From the NCBI RefSeq assembly GCF_002160055.1, contig NZ_NFJV01000010.1:62001-126000 (forward strand): a stretch of DNA of 64,000 nt, written 5' to 3'. The translations under genes were made by a program, and so were the position numbers. The notes under the pieces are model-generated. The model searched no databases, was not told the DNA's origin, and saw nothing but the letters and a program-made list of their open reading frames with translations. Source of the DNA: Mediterranea sp. An20 (lineage in GTDB: Bacteria; Bacteroidota; Bacteroidia; Bacteroidales; Bacteroidaceae). How positions within the stretch are numbered: the stretch's first letter is position 1; each line of letters opens with the position of its first letter. Positions 28,903 to 39,586 of the stretch are shown here, piece by piece.

Positions 28903-30252
28903 ATGATGGAAAAATTGAACGCATTTCTTACCATCCCCCGACAGGAAGCGGGATACAGACCTATAAATGAACGCATTACCGACTTCAGCCAGGTGGAGCA
29001 GACGCTCAACAGCCGCGACCGCAAGCTACAGGCTTCGCGTTGCATGGACTGCGGTGTCCCCTTCTGCCATTGGGCCTGTCCTTTGGGCAACAAGCAGCCG
29101 GAATTTCAGGACGCCCTTTCCAAAGGCAAATGGGAAGAAGCCTATCGGGTATTGACAGCAACAAACGACTTTCCGGAGTTTACCGGTCGCATCTGCCCTG
29201 CTTTGTGTGAAAAATCGTGTGTGCTGAAACTTTCGTGTGATGCTCCTGTCACAATCCGTGAGAACGAAGCCGCCATCGCCGAAGCTGCCTTTCGTGAAGG
29301 ATACGTCCGTCCCATACGTGGAGAAAGAAAAGGACTGCGGGTAGCAGTCGTAGGAAGCGGTCCGGCAGGACTGAGCGCTGCCGTCAGACTCAATGCCCGC
29401 GGATATGATGTCACCGTCTACGACCGTGCCCCCCTTCCTGGTGGATTATTGCGATATGGCATCCCTAATTTCAAGTTGCCCAAAGAGGTAATCGACCGTC
29501 GTATCCAATATCTGAAAGATGACGGCATTCGCTTTGAAATGAACGTAAATGTCGATCAGGCACACTTGCCCGAAGGTTTTGATGCTTATGCTCTTTGCAC
29601 GGGCACACCTCAAGCCCGCGACCTTCAGATTCCTGGACGTGAGCTTCGGGGCATTTACTTTGCCCTTGAGTTGCTGAGTCAGCAGAACCGTTTGTTGGAC
29701 GGCGAAACCTTTCCAAAGGAACAGCTGGTCAATGCCCACGGACGGCATGTATTGGTCATAGGCGGAGGTGACACGGGCAGTGACTGCATAGGAACGGCCA
29801 TCCGTCAAGGCGCTGCCAGTGTCACTCAGATTGAAATCATGCCCCAGCCTCCCATCGGACAGAATCCTGCCACGCCCTGGCCCCAATGGCCCGTTGTACT
29901 GAAAACCACCTCATCCCACGAAGAAGGCTGCCTTCGACGCTGGTCGTTGGCATCTCAACGTTTTATAGGGAAAAACGGTCGCGTCTGTGGAGTAGAAGTA
30001 GAAGAAGTGCAATGGCTTCCTGCCGAAACAGAAAATGGGCGTCCGACCATGAAACTCACCGGGAAAAAGGAAATAATAGAAACTGACATGGTGCTATTGG
30101 CAATGGGTTTCCTACGTCCGGTTCTTCCTGAATTGCCACCACTGGTCTTTCCTGCTGGCGATGTACGTAATGGAGCCAGTTTGGTGGTACGCGCCCTGGC
30201 CGATGGACGGAAAGTGGCACAAGATATAGAAACGTATTTGTCAAATCTCTAA
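28903..30252 (+). CDS. gltD: Glutamate synthase small (beta) subunit
   Basis: A 449-residue flavoprotein passing electrons from NAD(P)H to GltB. N-terminal cysteine clusters for 4Fe-4S centres are seen in CMDCGVPFCHWACPLGN and CPALCEKSC. The FAD site is VVGSGPAGLSAA, followed by the NAD(P)H site VIGGGDTGSDC. The start is one of two adjacent ATGs (28903 or 28906). It is followed by asnB after 21 bases. Confidence 0.97.
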   Translation: MMEKLNAFLTIPRQEAGYRPINERITDFSQVEQTLNSRDRKLQASRCMDCGVPFCHWACPLGNKQPEFQDALSKGKWEEAYRVLTATNDFPEFTGRICPALCEKSCVLKLSCDAPVTIRENEAAIAEAAFREGYVRPIRGERKGLRVAVVGSGPAGLSAAVRLNARGYDVTVYDRAPLPGGLLRYGIPNFKLPKEVIDRRIQYLKDDGIRFEMNVNVDQAHLPEGFDAYALCTGTPQARDLQIPGRELRGIYFALELLSQQNRLLDGETFPKEQLVNAHGRHVLVIGGGDTGSDCIGTAIRQGAASVTQIEIMPQPPIGQNPATPWPQWPVVLKTTSSHEEGCLRRWSLASQRFIGKNGRVCGVEVEEVQWLPAETENGRPTMKLTGKKEIIETDMVLLAMGFLRPVLPELPPLVFPAGDVRNGASLVVRALADGRKVAQDIETYLSNL

Positions 30253-30273
30253 CCTCAACAATATAATACTATT

Positions 30274-31953
30274 ATGTGTGGAATAGCTTGTATCTTCAAC
30301 ATTAAGAAACAAAGCGCGGAGTTGCGTGAGAAAGCACTCTGCATGGCTCGGAAAATACGTCACCGGGGACCCGACTGGAGTGGTATCCATGTCGGTCCTT
30401 CCGCCATTCTGGCCCACGAACGGCTGAGCATTGTCGACCCCCAGTCGGGTGGCCAGCCCCTCTACTCGCCCGATGCCCGGCAAATATTGGCTGTCAATGG
30501 CGAAATATACAATCATCGGGACATACGTGCCCGCTATCAGGATACTTACCCTTTCCGTACAGGTTCTGACTGCGAAGTCATTCTGGCACTTTATAGGGAA
30601 AAAGGCATTCATTTTCTGGAAGACCTGAATGGCATTTTTGCCTTTGCCCTCTATGACGAAGAGAAAGACGAATATCTTATAGCCCGCGACCCGATAGGCG
30701 TCATTCCGCTCTATATCGGACACGACCTTGAAGGACGCATTTATGTGGCAAGCGAACTTAAAGCGCTCGAAGGGTTCTGCGATGAATACGAGCCTTTTCT
30801 TCCCGGTCACTATTTGTGGAGCAAGGAGGGGAAAATGAAGCGTTGGTACACCCGCGACTGGATGTCCTGCAGCAGTCTGCCACACAACTCTGATGCCATT
30901 GCTCCCGCCCGGCAAATACGTCAATCGTTGGAAGATGCAGTCAGAAGGCAACTGATGTCTGACGTACCGTATGGCGTACTTCTTTCTGGTGGACTCGACT
31001 CTTCGGTCATCTCGGCCATCGCCAAGAAGTATGCCGCCAAACGTATCGAAACAGACAGCAAGAGCGAAGCCTGGTGGCCTCAATTACATTCCTTCGCCAT
31101 CGGACTGGAAGGGGCACCCGACTTGCTAAAAGCCCGTGACGTGGCCGACTATATCGGAACGGTACACCATGAAATACACTACACGATTCAAGAAGGACTT
31201 GATGCCCTGCGCGATGTTATATATTACATCGAAACATACGATGTCACTACCGTCCGCGCATCTACCCCCATGTATCTGCTGGCAAGGGTCATTAAATCGA
31301 TGGGCATCAAGATGGTACTGAGCGGAGAAGGAGCCGATGAGGTATTCGGAGGTTACCTTTATTTCCATAAAGCTCCCACTCCACATGCATTCCACGAAGA
31401 GACAGTACGCAAACTCTCTAAACTTTATCTGTATGATTGTCTTCGTGCCAACAAGAGTCTGGCTGCTTGGGGAGTAGAAGGCAGAGTGCCCTTTCTTGAC
31501 AAAGAATTCCTCGATGTTGCCATGCGGATTGACCCGGCAGTCAAAATGTGTCCGGGCAAGAACATTGAAAAACGGGTAGTACGCGAAGCCTTTGCCGACA
31601 TGCTGCCCGAAAGCATTGTTTGGCGACAGAAAGAGCAGTTCTCTGACGGCGTAGGATATAGCTGGATTGATACACTGAAAGCCATCACTTCGGCTGCCAT
31701 TTCCGACGAACAAATGGCCCGTGCTGCCGAACGTTTTCCCATCAACCCGCCCCGAAATAAAGAAGAGTATTATTACCGTTGCATATTCGAAGAGCATTTT
31801 CCCAGTGCCAGTGCAGCCCGCAGTGTGCCCAGTGTACCCAGCGTGGCCTGTTCTACAGCCGAAGCTTTAGCTTGGGACAGCTCCTTTAAAGACATGAACG
31901 AACCGAGCGGGCGAGCTGTAGCCGGCGTACATGAACAAGCCTATCAGCACTGA
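30274..31953 (+). CDS. asnB: Asparagine synthase (glutamine-hydrolysing), AsnB type
   Basis: Makes asparagine from aspartate, ATP and glutamine. Starts MCGIACIF, so Cys2 is the N-terminal nucleophile after Met removal. The synthetase domain has the PP-loop LLSGGLDSSVIS near 232-243 and GEGADEVFGGY. Its 559 residues and C-terminal PSGRAV motif match the E. coli AsnB class. It closes the gltB-gltD-asnB run and is followed by a terminator. Confidence 0.97.
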   Translation: MCGIACIFNIKKQSAELREKALCMARKIRHRGPDWSGIHVGPSAILAHERLSIVDPQSGGQPLYSPDARQILAVNGEIYNHRDIRARYQDTYPFRTGSDCEVILALYREKGIHFLEDLNGIFAFALYDEEKDEYLIARDPIGVIPLYIGHDLEGRIYVASELKALEGFCDEYEPFLPGHYLWSKEGKMKRWYTRDWMSCSSLPHNSDAIAPARQIRQSLEDAVRRQLMSDVPYGVLLSGGLDSSVISAIAKKYAAKRIETDSKSEAWWPQLHSFAIGLEGAPDLLKARDVADYIGTVHHEIHYTIQEGLDALRDVIYYIETYDVTTVRASTPMYLLARVIKSMGIKMVLSGEGADEVFGGYLYFHKAPTPHAFHEETVRKLSKLYLYDCLRANKSLAAWGVEGRVPFLDKEFLDVAMRIDPAVKMCPGKNIEKRVVREAFADMLPESIVWRQKEQFSDGVGYSWIDTLKAITSAAISDEQMARAAERFPINPPRNKEEYYYRCIFEEHFPSASAARSVPSVPSVACSTAEALAWDSSFKDMNEPSGRAVAGVHEQAYQH

Positions 31954-31959
31954 CAGATA

Positions 31960-31986
31960 AAAAAACGTCCTGATAGAACGTTTTTT
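31960..31986 (+). terminator. Terminator after asnB
   Basis: AAAAAACGT (31960-31968) pairs with ACGTTTTTT (31978-31986), the T run forming part of the stem. Confidence 0.7.
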
Positions 31987-31999
31987 CGCCAAAATCTTC

Positions 32000-32007
32000 T
32001 ATCTTTG
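32000..32007 (+). promoter_or_regulatory. -7 promoter box of the thiamin operon
   Basis: TATCTTTG lies about 15 bases upstream of the TPP riboswitch, so the riboswitch is at the very 5' end of the transcript. Confidence 0.5.
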
Positions 32008-32021
32008 CCCCCGTAAAATCA

Positions 32022-32095
32022 AAGGGGTGCCCCAAGCGGGCTGAGATTATACCCTCGAACCTGATGCAGTTAGCACTGCCGTAGGAATTGGATAT
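32022..32095 (+). promoter_or_regulatory. TPP riboswitch (THI element)
   Basis: The conserved core is seen in order: GGGGTGCCC, GGGCTGAGATTATACCC, then GAACCTGATGCAGTTAGCACTGCCGTAGGAA. These are the pyrimidine- and pyrophosphate-sensing arms of the thiamin pyrophosphate aptamer. It lies about 80 bases upstream of thiS and should lower expression of the whole operon when TPP is abundant. No clear terminator stem follows, so control of translation initiation is more likely, but this is inference. Confidence 0.95.
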
Positions 32096-32173
32096 ATACA
32101 CTTCTCTATTTGCCCGTTCGGAGCATTCCTTTGTCTTTTTCTATGTCATAACCTTAATACAGCAAGAGGAAAG

Positions 32174-32371
32174 ATGAAGATTATAATCAACGACAAAGAG
32201 CAGGAGACGCAGGCAACCACGTTACTCCAACTGACCGAAGAACTGTCTTTGCCCGTGCAGGGAGTGGCCGTAGCCATCAATAACCACCTAATCCCTCGCA
32301 CAGCGTGGGGAGACACGCTCTTGTGCGAAGGAGCATCTATCGTTATCATTCATGCAGCTTGTGGAGGATAA
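32174..32371 (+). CDS. thiS: Sulfur carrier protein ThiS
   Basis: A 65-residue ubiquitin-like protein ending in the diagnostic Gly-Gly (HAACGG). ThiF adenylates this C-terminus, and as a thiocarboxylate it donates sulfur to ThiG for the thiazole ring. An AGGAAAG ribosome site precedes the ATG. First gene behind the TPP riboswitch. Confidence 0.95.
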   Translation: MKIIINDKEQETQATTLLQLTEELSLPVQGVAVAINNHLIPRTAWGDTLLCEGASIVIIHAACGG

Positions 32372-32375
32372 TATC

Positions 32376-32990
32376 ATGATACCGATACAATTTATAACCC
32401 ACTATACAGAGCGCTATTCTTATTTGGATAGTGCACGGATAGCCTTGGAAGGCGGCTGCCGGTGGATACAGCTGCGCATGAAAAATTGTCCCCTCAGTGA
32501 GGTGGAAGCCGTAGGCAGACAAGTAAAAGCCCTTTGTAAAGAGCATGATGCCATTTTCATTATTGACGATTACGTAGAATTGGCTCAGAAACTGGAAGCC
32601 GACGGAGTGCATTTGGGCAAAAATGACATGCCTGTAGCCGAAGCGCGCCAAGTGTTGGGCGAAGGTTTCCTGATTGGCGGGACAGCCAATACATTCGAAG
32701 ATATTGTCCGGCATTATCAAGGCGGGGCAGATTATATTGGTTGCGGTCCATTCCGTTTCACTACCACTAAACAGAATCTTAGTCCAGTGCTGGGTTTGCA
32801 AGGCTATGCCAGTCTGATGCAACAAATGAAGGAAGCTGACATTCACTTGCCTGTAGTAGCCATCGGGGGCATCACTCGTCAGGACATTCCCGACATCTTA
32901 AGAACGGGGGTACACGGCATCGCACTTTCGGGTGCCGTACTCCATGCCGACAACCCGGTGAAAGAAATGCAAGACATTCTGAACCTGTGA
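32376..32990 (+). CDS. thiE: Thiamine-phosphate synthase
   Basis: Joins the pyrimidine (HMP-PP) and thiazole phosphate moieties. TIM-barrel motifs: GGCRWIQLRMK, the Mg/pyrophosphate region IIDDYVELA, GVHLGKNDM, GGTANT, DYIGCGPF and VVAIGGI. The start at 32376 is favoured because GGAGG (in the thiS stop region) precedes it by eight bases, whereas the in-frame ATG at 32352 would overlap thiS. About 204 residues. Confidence 0.93.
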   Translation: MIPIQFITHYTERYSYLDSARIALEGGCRWIQLRMKNCPLSEVEAVGRQVKALCKEHDAIFIIDDYVELAQKLEADGVHLGKNDMPVAEARQVLGEGFLIGGTANTFEDIVRHYQGGADYIGCGPFRFTTTKQNLSPVLGLQGYASLMQQMKEADIHLPVVAIGGITRQDIPDILRTGVHGIALSGAVLHADNPVKEMQDILNL

Positions 32991-33020
32991 ACTCAACAAC
33001 CAAACGTTATCAAAAAAGAT

Positions 33021-33797
33021 ATGAAGAAACTTATCATTGCCGGACACGAGTTCGACTCACGCCTTTTCTTGGGAACAGGCAAATTCAGTTCTAACGAAAT
33101 CATGGAACAAGCCATTCTTGCTTCAGGCACCCAAATGGTAACTGTAGCCATGAAACGCATTGAATTGGAAAACAAAGAGGATGACATGTTGTGTCACATC
33201 CATCATCCGGGTATTCAGCTTTTACCCAACACCAGCGGAGTACGTACAGCAGAAGAAGCCGTATTTGCCGCTCAAATGGCCCGCGAAGCTTTCGGTACCA
33301 ACTGGTTGAAACTGGAGATTCATCCCGATCCCCGCTATCTGTTGCCCGACTCGATTGAAACATTAAAGGCTACCGAAGAACTTGTAAAACTCGGATTTGT
33401 AGTCCTCCCTTATTGCCAGGCAGACCCGACTTTGTGCAAGCATCTGGAAGAAGCCGGCGCTGCTACCGTCATGCCTTTGGGAGCCCCTATCGGTACCAAT
33501 AAAGGCTTGCAGACGCGCGATTTCCTGCGTATCATCATCGAACAGGCTAACATCCCCGTAGTGGTAGATGCCGGTATCGGAGCCCCAAGCCACGCTGCCG
33601 AAGCAATGGAAATGGGAGCATCGGCGTGCCTGGTCAATACTGCCATCGCCGTAGCAGGAGACCCGGTGCAGATGGCTATGGCATTTAAGGAAGCCGTAGA
33701 AGCCGGACGCCGTGCTTATGAAGCCGGATTGGGCGTACAGGCCGAATCAATGGTGGCAGAGGCAAGTTCGCCATTGACAGCTTTTCTTAATGAATAA
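33021..33797 (+). CDS. thiG: Thiazole synthase ThiG
   Basis: Builds thiazole phosphate from deoxyxylulose phosphate, dehydroglycine and ThiS-thiocarboxylate. 258 residues; recognised by [43 protein letters not shown] and [20 protein letters not shown]. It partners with ThiH, two genes downstream. Confidence 0.97.
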   Translation: MKKLIIAGHEFDSRLFLGTGKFSSNEIMEQAILASGTQMVTVAMKRIELENKEDDMLCHIHHPGIQLLPNTSGVRTAEEAVFAAQMAREAFGTNWLKLEIHPDPRYLLPDSIETLKATEELVKLGFVVLPYCQADPTLCKHLEEAGAATVMPLGAPIGTNKGLQTRDFLRIIIEQANIPVVVDAGIGAPSHAAEAMEMGASACLVNTAIAVAGDPVQMAMAFKEAVEAGRRAYEAGLGVQAESMVAEASSPLTAFLNE

Positions 33798-33811
33798 TCC
33801 CCTATTAATAA

Positions 33812-36669
<2,858 letters not shown>

Positions 36670-36764
36670 TAACGTTTGCTTACGGTGAGGCCAAAATGAA
36701 AGGTATGTGGCAGACGCTCTCCTGGGTGTATGGATGACACACATATCCATAAGAGGGATAACAA

Positions 36765-36811
36765 TGAGGGTGTATCAAATGATAGCCGTTTGTCATTATG
36801 ACACACCCTCA
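36765..36811. repeat. Imperfect hairpin between thiH and thiF
   Basis: TGAGGGTGTATCAAATGA (36765-36782) pairs with TCATTATGACACACCCTCA (36793-36811). It is followed by A-rich, not T-rich, sequence on the plus strand, so it is not a standard terminator for the operon. A role in mRNA processing or stability is possible. Confidence 0.6.
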
Positions 36812-36844
36812 AAAATTAAGTAATAATGATACAGAATACAAAAT

Positions 36845-37546
36845 ATGGAAGATAAACAGCGGTATGACCGCCAGATAGCCTTGCCTGAAATAGGAGCCGA
36901 AGGACAGAAACGTATTTCACAGGCACGTGTGCTGTTAGTAGGCGTAGGGGGACTGGGATGCCCTGCTGCTCTCTACCTGGTTGCGGCAGGTATCGGAACA
37001 TTAGGAATGGTGGACGACGACATCGTGAGCCTGAACAACTTGCAACGACAGATACTCTATGCCGAAGCCGACCTGGATCAGCCTAAGGTTCTTTTCGCTA
37101 CCCGGCGCCTCCGCGAACTGAACAGCCGCGTAGCGATACAAATGCACCCCTATCGGCTGACTAAACGCAATGTCGAAGAACTTGTTGCAAACTATGATGT
37201 GGTGGTAGATGGCTGTGACAATTTCCAGACCCGCTATCTGCTGGCAGATGCATGTGCTATGCAAGCCAAACCCTACGTCTATGGTGCAGTCCGGGGCTTT
37301 CAGGGACAAGTGTCCGTATTCAACTACGGTCCCCATCCCCGCCATTATCGACATCTCTATCCGGACGAAGAAGAGATGCTGCGTCTACTTCCCGATAAAG
37401 CAATAATCGGTGTAACGGCAGGCATCACAGCTTGCGCGCAGGCTTCGGAAGTACTGAAAATCATAGCAGGTTTTGGTCAAGTGCTCAGCGGGCGACTCTG
37501 GACCATTGACCTCCGCACACTCCAGTCACACATCCTCGAATTTTAA
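36845..37546 (+). CDS. thiF: ThiS adenylyltransferase ThiF (HesA/MoeB/ThiF family)
   Basis: Activates the ThiS C-terminus with ATP. 233 residues: LPEIGAEGQKRI, nucleotide loop VGVGGLGCPAALYL, VDDDIVSLNNLQRQ and DGCDNFQTRY. The place where ThiF and MoeB normally carry the first zinc CxxC reads HYRH (GPHPRHYRHLYPD), and the second CxxC near the C-terminus is absent, the protein stopping at LQSHILEF. It lacks the usual structural zinc site but keeps the ATP-binding elements. Seven bases upstream of the ThiE/ThiD fusion. Confidence 0.9.
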   Translation: MEDKQRYDRQIALPEIGAEGQKRISQARVLLVGVGGLGCPAALYLVAAGIGTLGMVDDDIVSLNNLQRQILYAEADLDQPKVLFATRRLRELNSRVAIQMHPYRLTKRNVEELVANYDVVVDGCDNFQTRYLLADACAMQAKPYVYGAVRGFQGQVSVFNYGPHPRHYRHLYPDEEEMLRLLPDKAIIGVTAGITACAQASEVLKIIAGFGQVLSGRLWTIDLRTLQSHILEF

Positions 37547-37552
37547 TGTCCT

Positions 37553-38929
37553 ATGAAGCTCATCGTCATTACCCGTCCAGACATTTTCTCCGGCGAAGCC
37601 GAAGCGGTTACTACCCTCTTCCGCAATGGACTGCAGACGCTGCATCTGCGCAAGCCTCAGGCCAAAGAGCAAGAAGTAGAAGAGTGGATTCACAACATCC
37701 CCCTCTCCTACCACTCCCGCATTGTCCTGCACGACCATTTCCACCTCGCCGGTGTCTTTCAGCTACAAGGCATCCACCTGAACAGTCGGCATCCACAGAA
37801 ACCGGTCGGGTATCACGGGCAGACAAGCCGCTCATGCCACACCCTGGAAGAGGTGGAACGCTACAAACAAGAATGCGACTATGTATTCCTCAGCCCGATA
37901 TATAACAGCATATCTAAACCCGGCTATGACTCTGCTTTCAGCCATGAGGACCTGCGCCAGGCCAGAGATTGCCAGCTGATAGACGACCGGGTCATCGCTC
38001 TGGGAGGAATCGACCACACACACATAGAAGAAATCCGAAGCTTAGGATTCGGCGGAGTTGCTGTCTTGGGCGATGTCTGGAAACAGTCTTCTGAAAGCTT
38101 TTTGCCACACTTCCACCGTCTGTGGCGACAAACCCACGGAGCTCCTCCCACCGTGCTTACCATAGCCGGCTCCGACAGCTCCGGAGGCGCAGGTATCCAG
38201 GCAGACATCAAAACCATCTCGGCATTGGGAGCCTATGCCGCTTCCGCCCTGACCGCCCTGACCGCCCAAAACACGCAGGGAGTACAAGGCATATCTCCGG
38301 TTGACCCTGAATTCATGGTGCTCCAAGTATCCTCTGTCCTGAACGACTTGCAGGTAGATGCCATCAAGATAGGAATGGTAGGTGACAGCGCCATGACTCT
38401 GGCCTTGTCGCACGTATTGCAACGATATACCGGTCCTATCGTGTACGACCCCGTTATGATTTCAACCAGCGGACATCGGCTGATGGAAGAAAACGCCATA
38501 GAAGCGGTTTGCCGTTATCTCCTTCCCCAATGCACCCTGATTACCCCCAACCTGCACGAAGCCCGTTTGCTTGCCTCCCGTCCTATCAATACGATAGAAG
38601 ACATGGAACAGGCGGCCCTCTACTTGTCCGAATGTTATCACACTGCCATACTCATCAAAGGCGGACATCTGGAAGGGCATTCGATGTGTGATATTCTTTC
38701 TTGCCACGGCAAGGTTACCCGCTTCACCGCCCCCAAGGTGGAAAGCCGTAATCTGCACGGCACGGGATGTACCCTGTCATCGGCCATCGCCACCTATTTG
38801 GCTATGGGAAATGTCATGGAAGAAGCCATCAAATGCGCCAAGGCATACGTGAGCCAAGCCATCATCGAAGCCCGGAACCTGCACATCGGTCAGGGACAAG
38901 GTCCCCTATGGCACGGTTCTTTTATCTAA
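37553..38929 (+). CDS. Fused ThiE/TenI-like domain and HMP(-P) kinase ThiD
   Basis: A 458-residue bifunctional-looking protein. Residues about 1-195 resemble a thiamine-phosphate synthase or TenI-type barrel (LQTLHLRKPQ, GIHLNSRH, DYVFLSPIYNS, VIALGGI). Residues about 200-455 are a complete ThiD kinase, with LTIAGSDSSGGAGIQAD, NDLQVDAIKIGMVGD, YDPVMISTSG, LITPNLHEA and GTGCTLSSAIATYL. ThiD phosphorylates HMP phosphate to HMP-PP, the ThiE substrate. Because a separate thiE lies upstream, the N-terminal domain may be a second synthase or a TenI-like enzyme. The frame is uninterrupted, so this is a genuine fusion rather than two genes. Confidence 0.88.
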   Translation: MKLIVITRPDIFSGEAEAVTTLFRNGLQTLHLRKPQAKEQEVEEWIHNIPLSYHSRIVLHDHFHLAGVFQLQGIHLNSRHPQKPVGYHGQTSRSCHTLEEVERYKQECDYVFLSPIYNSISKPGYDSAFSHEDLRQARDCQLIDDRVIALGGIDHTHIEEIRSLGFGGVAVLGDVWKQSSESFLPHFHRLWRQTHGAPPTVLTIAGSDSSGGAGIQADIKTISALGAYAASALTALTAQNTQGVQGISPVDPEFMVLQVSSVLNDLQVDAIKIGMVGDSAMTLALSHVLQRYTGPIVYDPVMISTSGHRLMEENAIEAVCRYLLPQCTLITPNLHEARLLASRPINTIEDMEQAALYLSECYHTAILIKGGHLEGHSMCDILSCHGKVTRFTAPKVESRNLHGTGCTLSSAIATYLAMGNVMEEAIKCAKAYVSQAIIEARNLHIGQGQGPLWHGSFI

Positions 38930-39079
38930 AAAGAGCAAATAGACCTTGTTAATGCAATCTTGATTGGTTTGACGGGAAAAATGCCTTCACGTTTCTTTCA
39001 CAGCCTTCTGAACACAGACAGATAGGACGGAATCCGCTCTGTCTTTCTCCTTATACGTTGAAAGCAACTTCCTCTGCCC

Positions 39080-39109
39080 TTGGAAGCGTAGTCCTTATTG
39101 CTTGGAAGC
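39080..39109 (-). repeat. 22-base-period repeat, locus C
   Basis: TTGGAAGC occurs at 39080 and 39102, a 22-base step; the second copy is within CTTATTGCTTGGAAG, the reverse complement of the core at 47.43 kb with one mismatch. The first copy is degenerate. Downstream GGCTTCT/AGAAGCC adds a short hairpin. Confidence 0.55.
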
Positions 39110-39366
39110 AAGCGGCTTCTATATAAGAAGCCGAAGGACATCATTGTGAAAGTGGTGAAAGATGCGTGAAGGATGTTATCTTTCATAGCAATACGCTAAA
39201 TCACAACGGATTATCCGTGCGTGAAGCCGTGAAGGAAGTTCGGGGGGATTCTAGTTTGTAGGCTAATGGGCGACATCAGGCGGATTTTAGGATTATTCTG
39301 TCCTGGGTAGAGCCACGATGGATTTGTCTCTACCTAAGTAATCTTGGGATTCCTCACAATATGCAC

Positions 39367-39419
39367 TGCTCACATAAAGGTTTAGCGTGCTCATATAAAG
39401 GTTTAGCGCGCTAAACCTT
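39367..39419. repeat. Tandem 21-base repeat ending in a perfect palindrome
   Basis: TGCTCAYATAAAGGTTTAGCG occurs twice in tandem (39367-39387 and 39388-39408) with one difference. The second copy continues into a perfect 22-base palindrome, AAGGTTTAGCG/CGCTAAACCTT (39398-39419). It could be a protein-binding site, a recombination site or a mobile repeat unit. Confidence 0.7.
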
Positions 39420-39548
39420 AGTTTTGTGTGAAGCTGTTGTCTGGGTTTAAGGATTTTCATTGGAATGACAAGGCTGATTGAAATGAAAAGCCGTACCACT
39501 ATGACACTTTTTTACATAATATAACTAAACTAATTGAAAGATAACCGC

Positions 39549-39556
39549 TAACTTTG
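39549..39556 (+). promoter_or_regulatory. -7 promoter box of the DUF362 gene
   Basis: TAACTTTG lies 30 bases before the ATG at 39587. Confidence 0.45.
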
Positions 39557-39586
39557 TAGCGACTAACTAACAAGACCGATAGAAAT

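Larger units (their letters stand above)
38930..39548. other. Gene-free region with repeats downstream of the thiamin operon
   Basis: More than 600 bases with no supported gene. It contains locus C of the 22-base-period repeat (39080-39109) and a direct repeat ending in a palindrome (39367-39419). The short frames here look like chance. Confidence 0.5.

Noticed and set aside
30241..31083. A 280-codon minus-strand frame opposite asnB
   Set aside because: It mirrors the asnB coding frame and has no family resemblance; asnB is unambiguous.
38998..39186. A 62-codon minus-strand frame downstream of the thiamin operon
   Set aside because: It runs across the 22-base-period repeat and a hairpin and shows no protein features.
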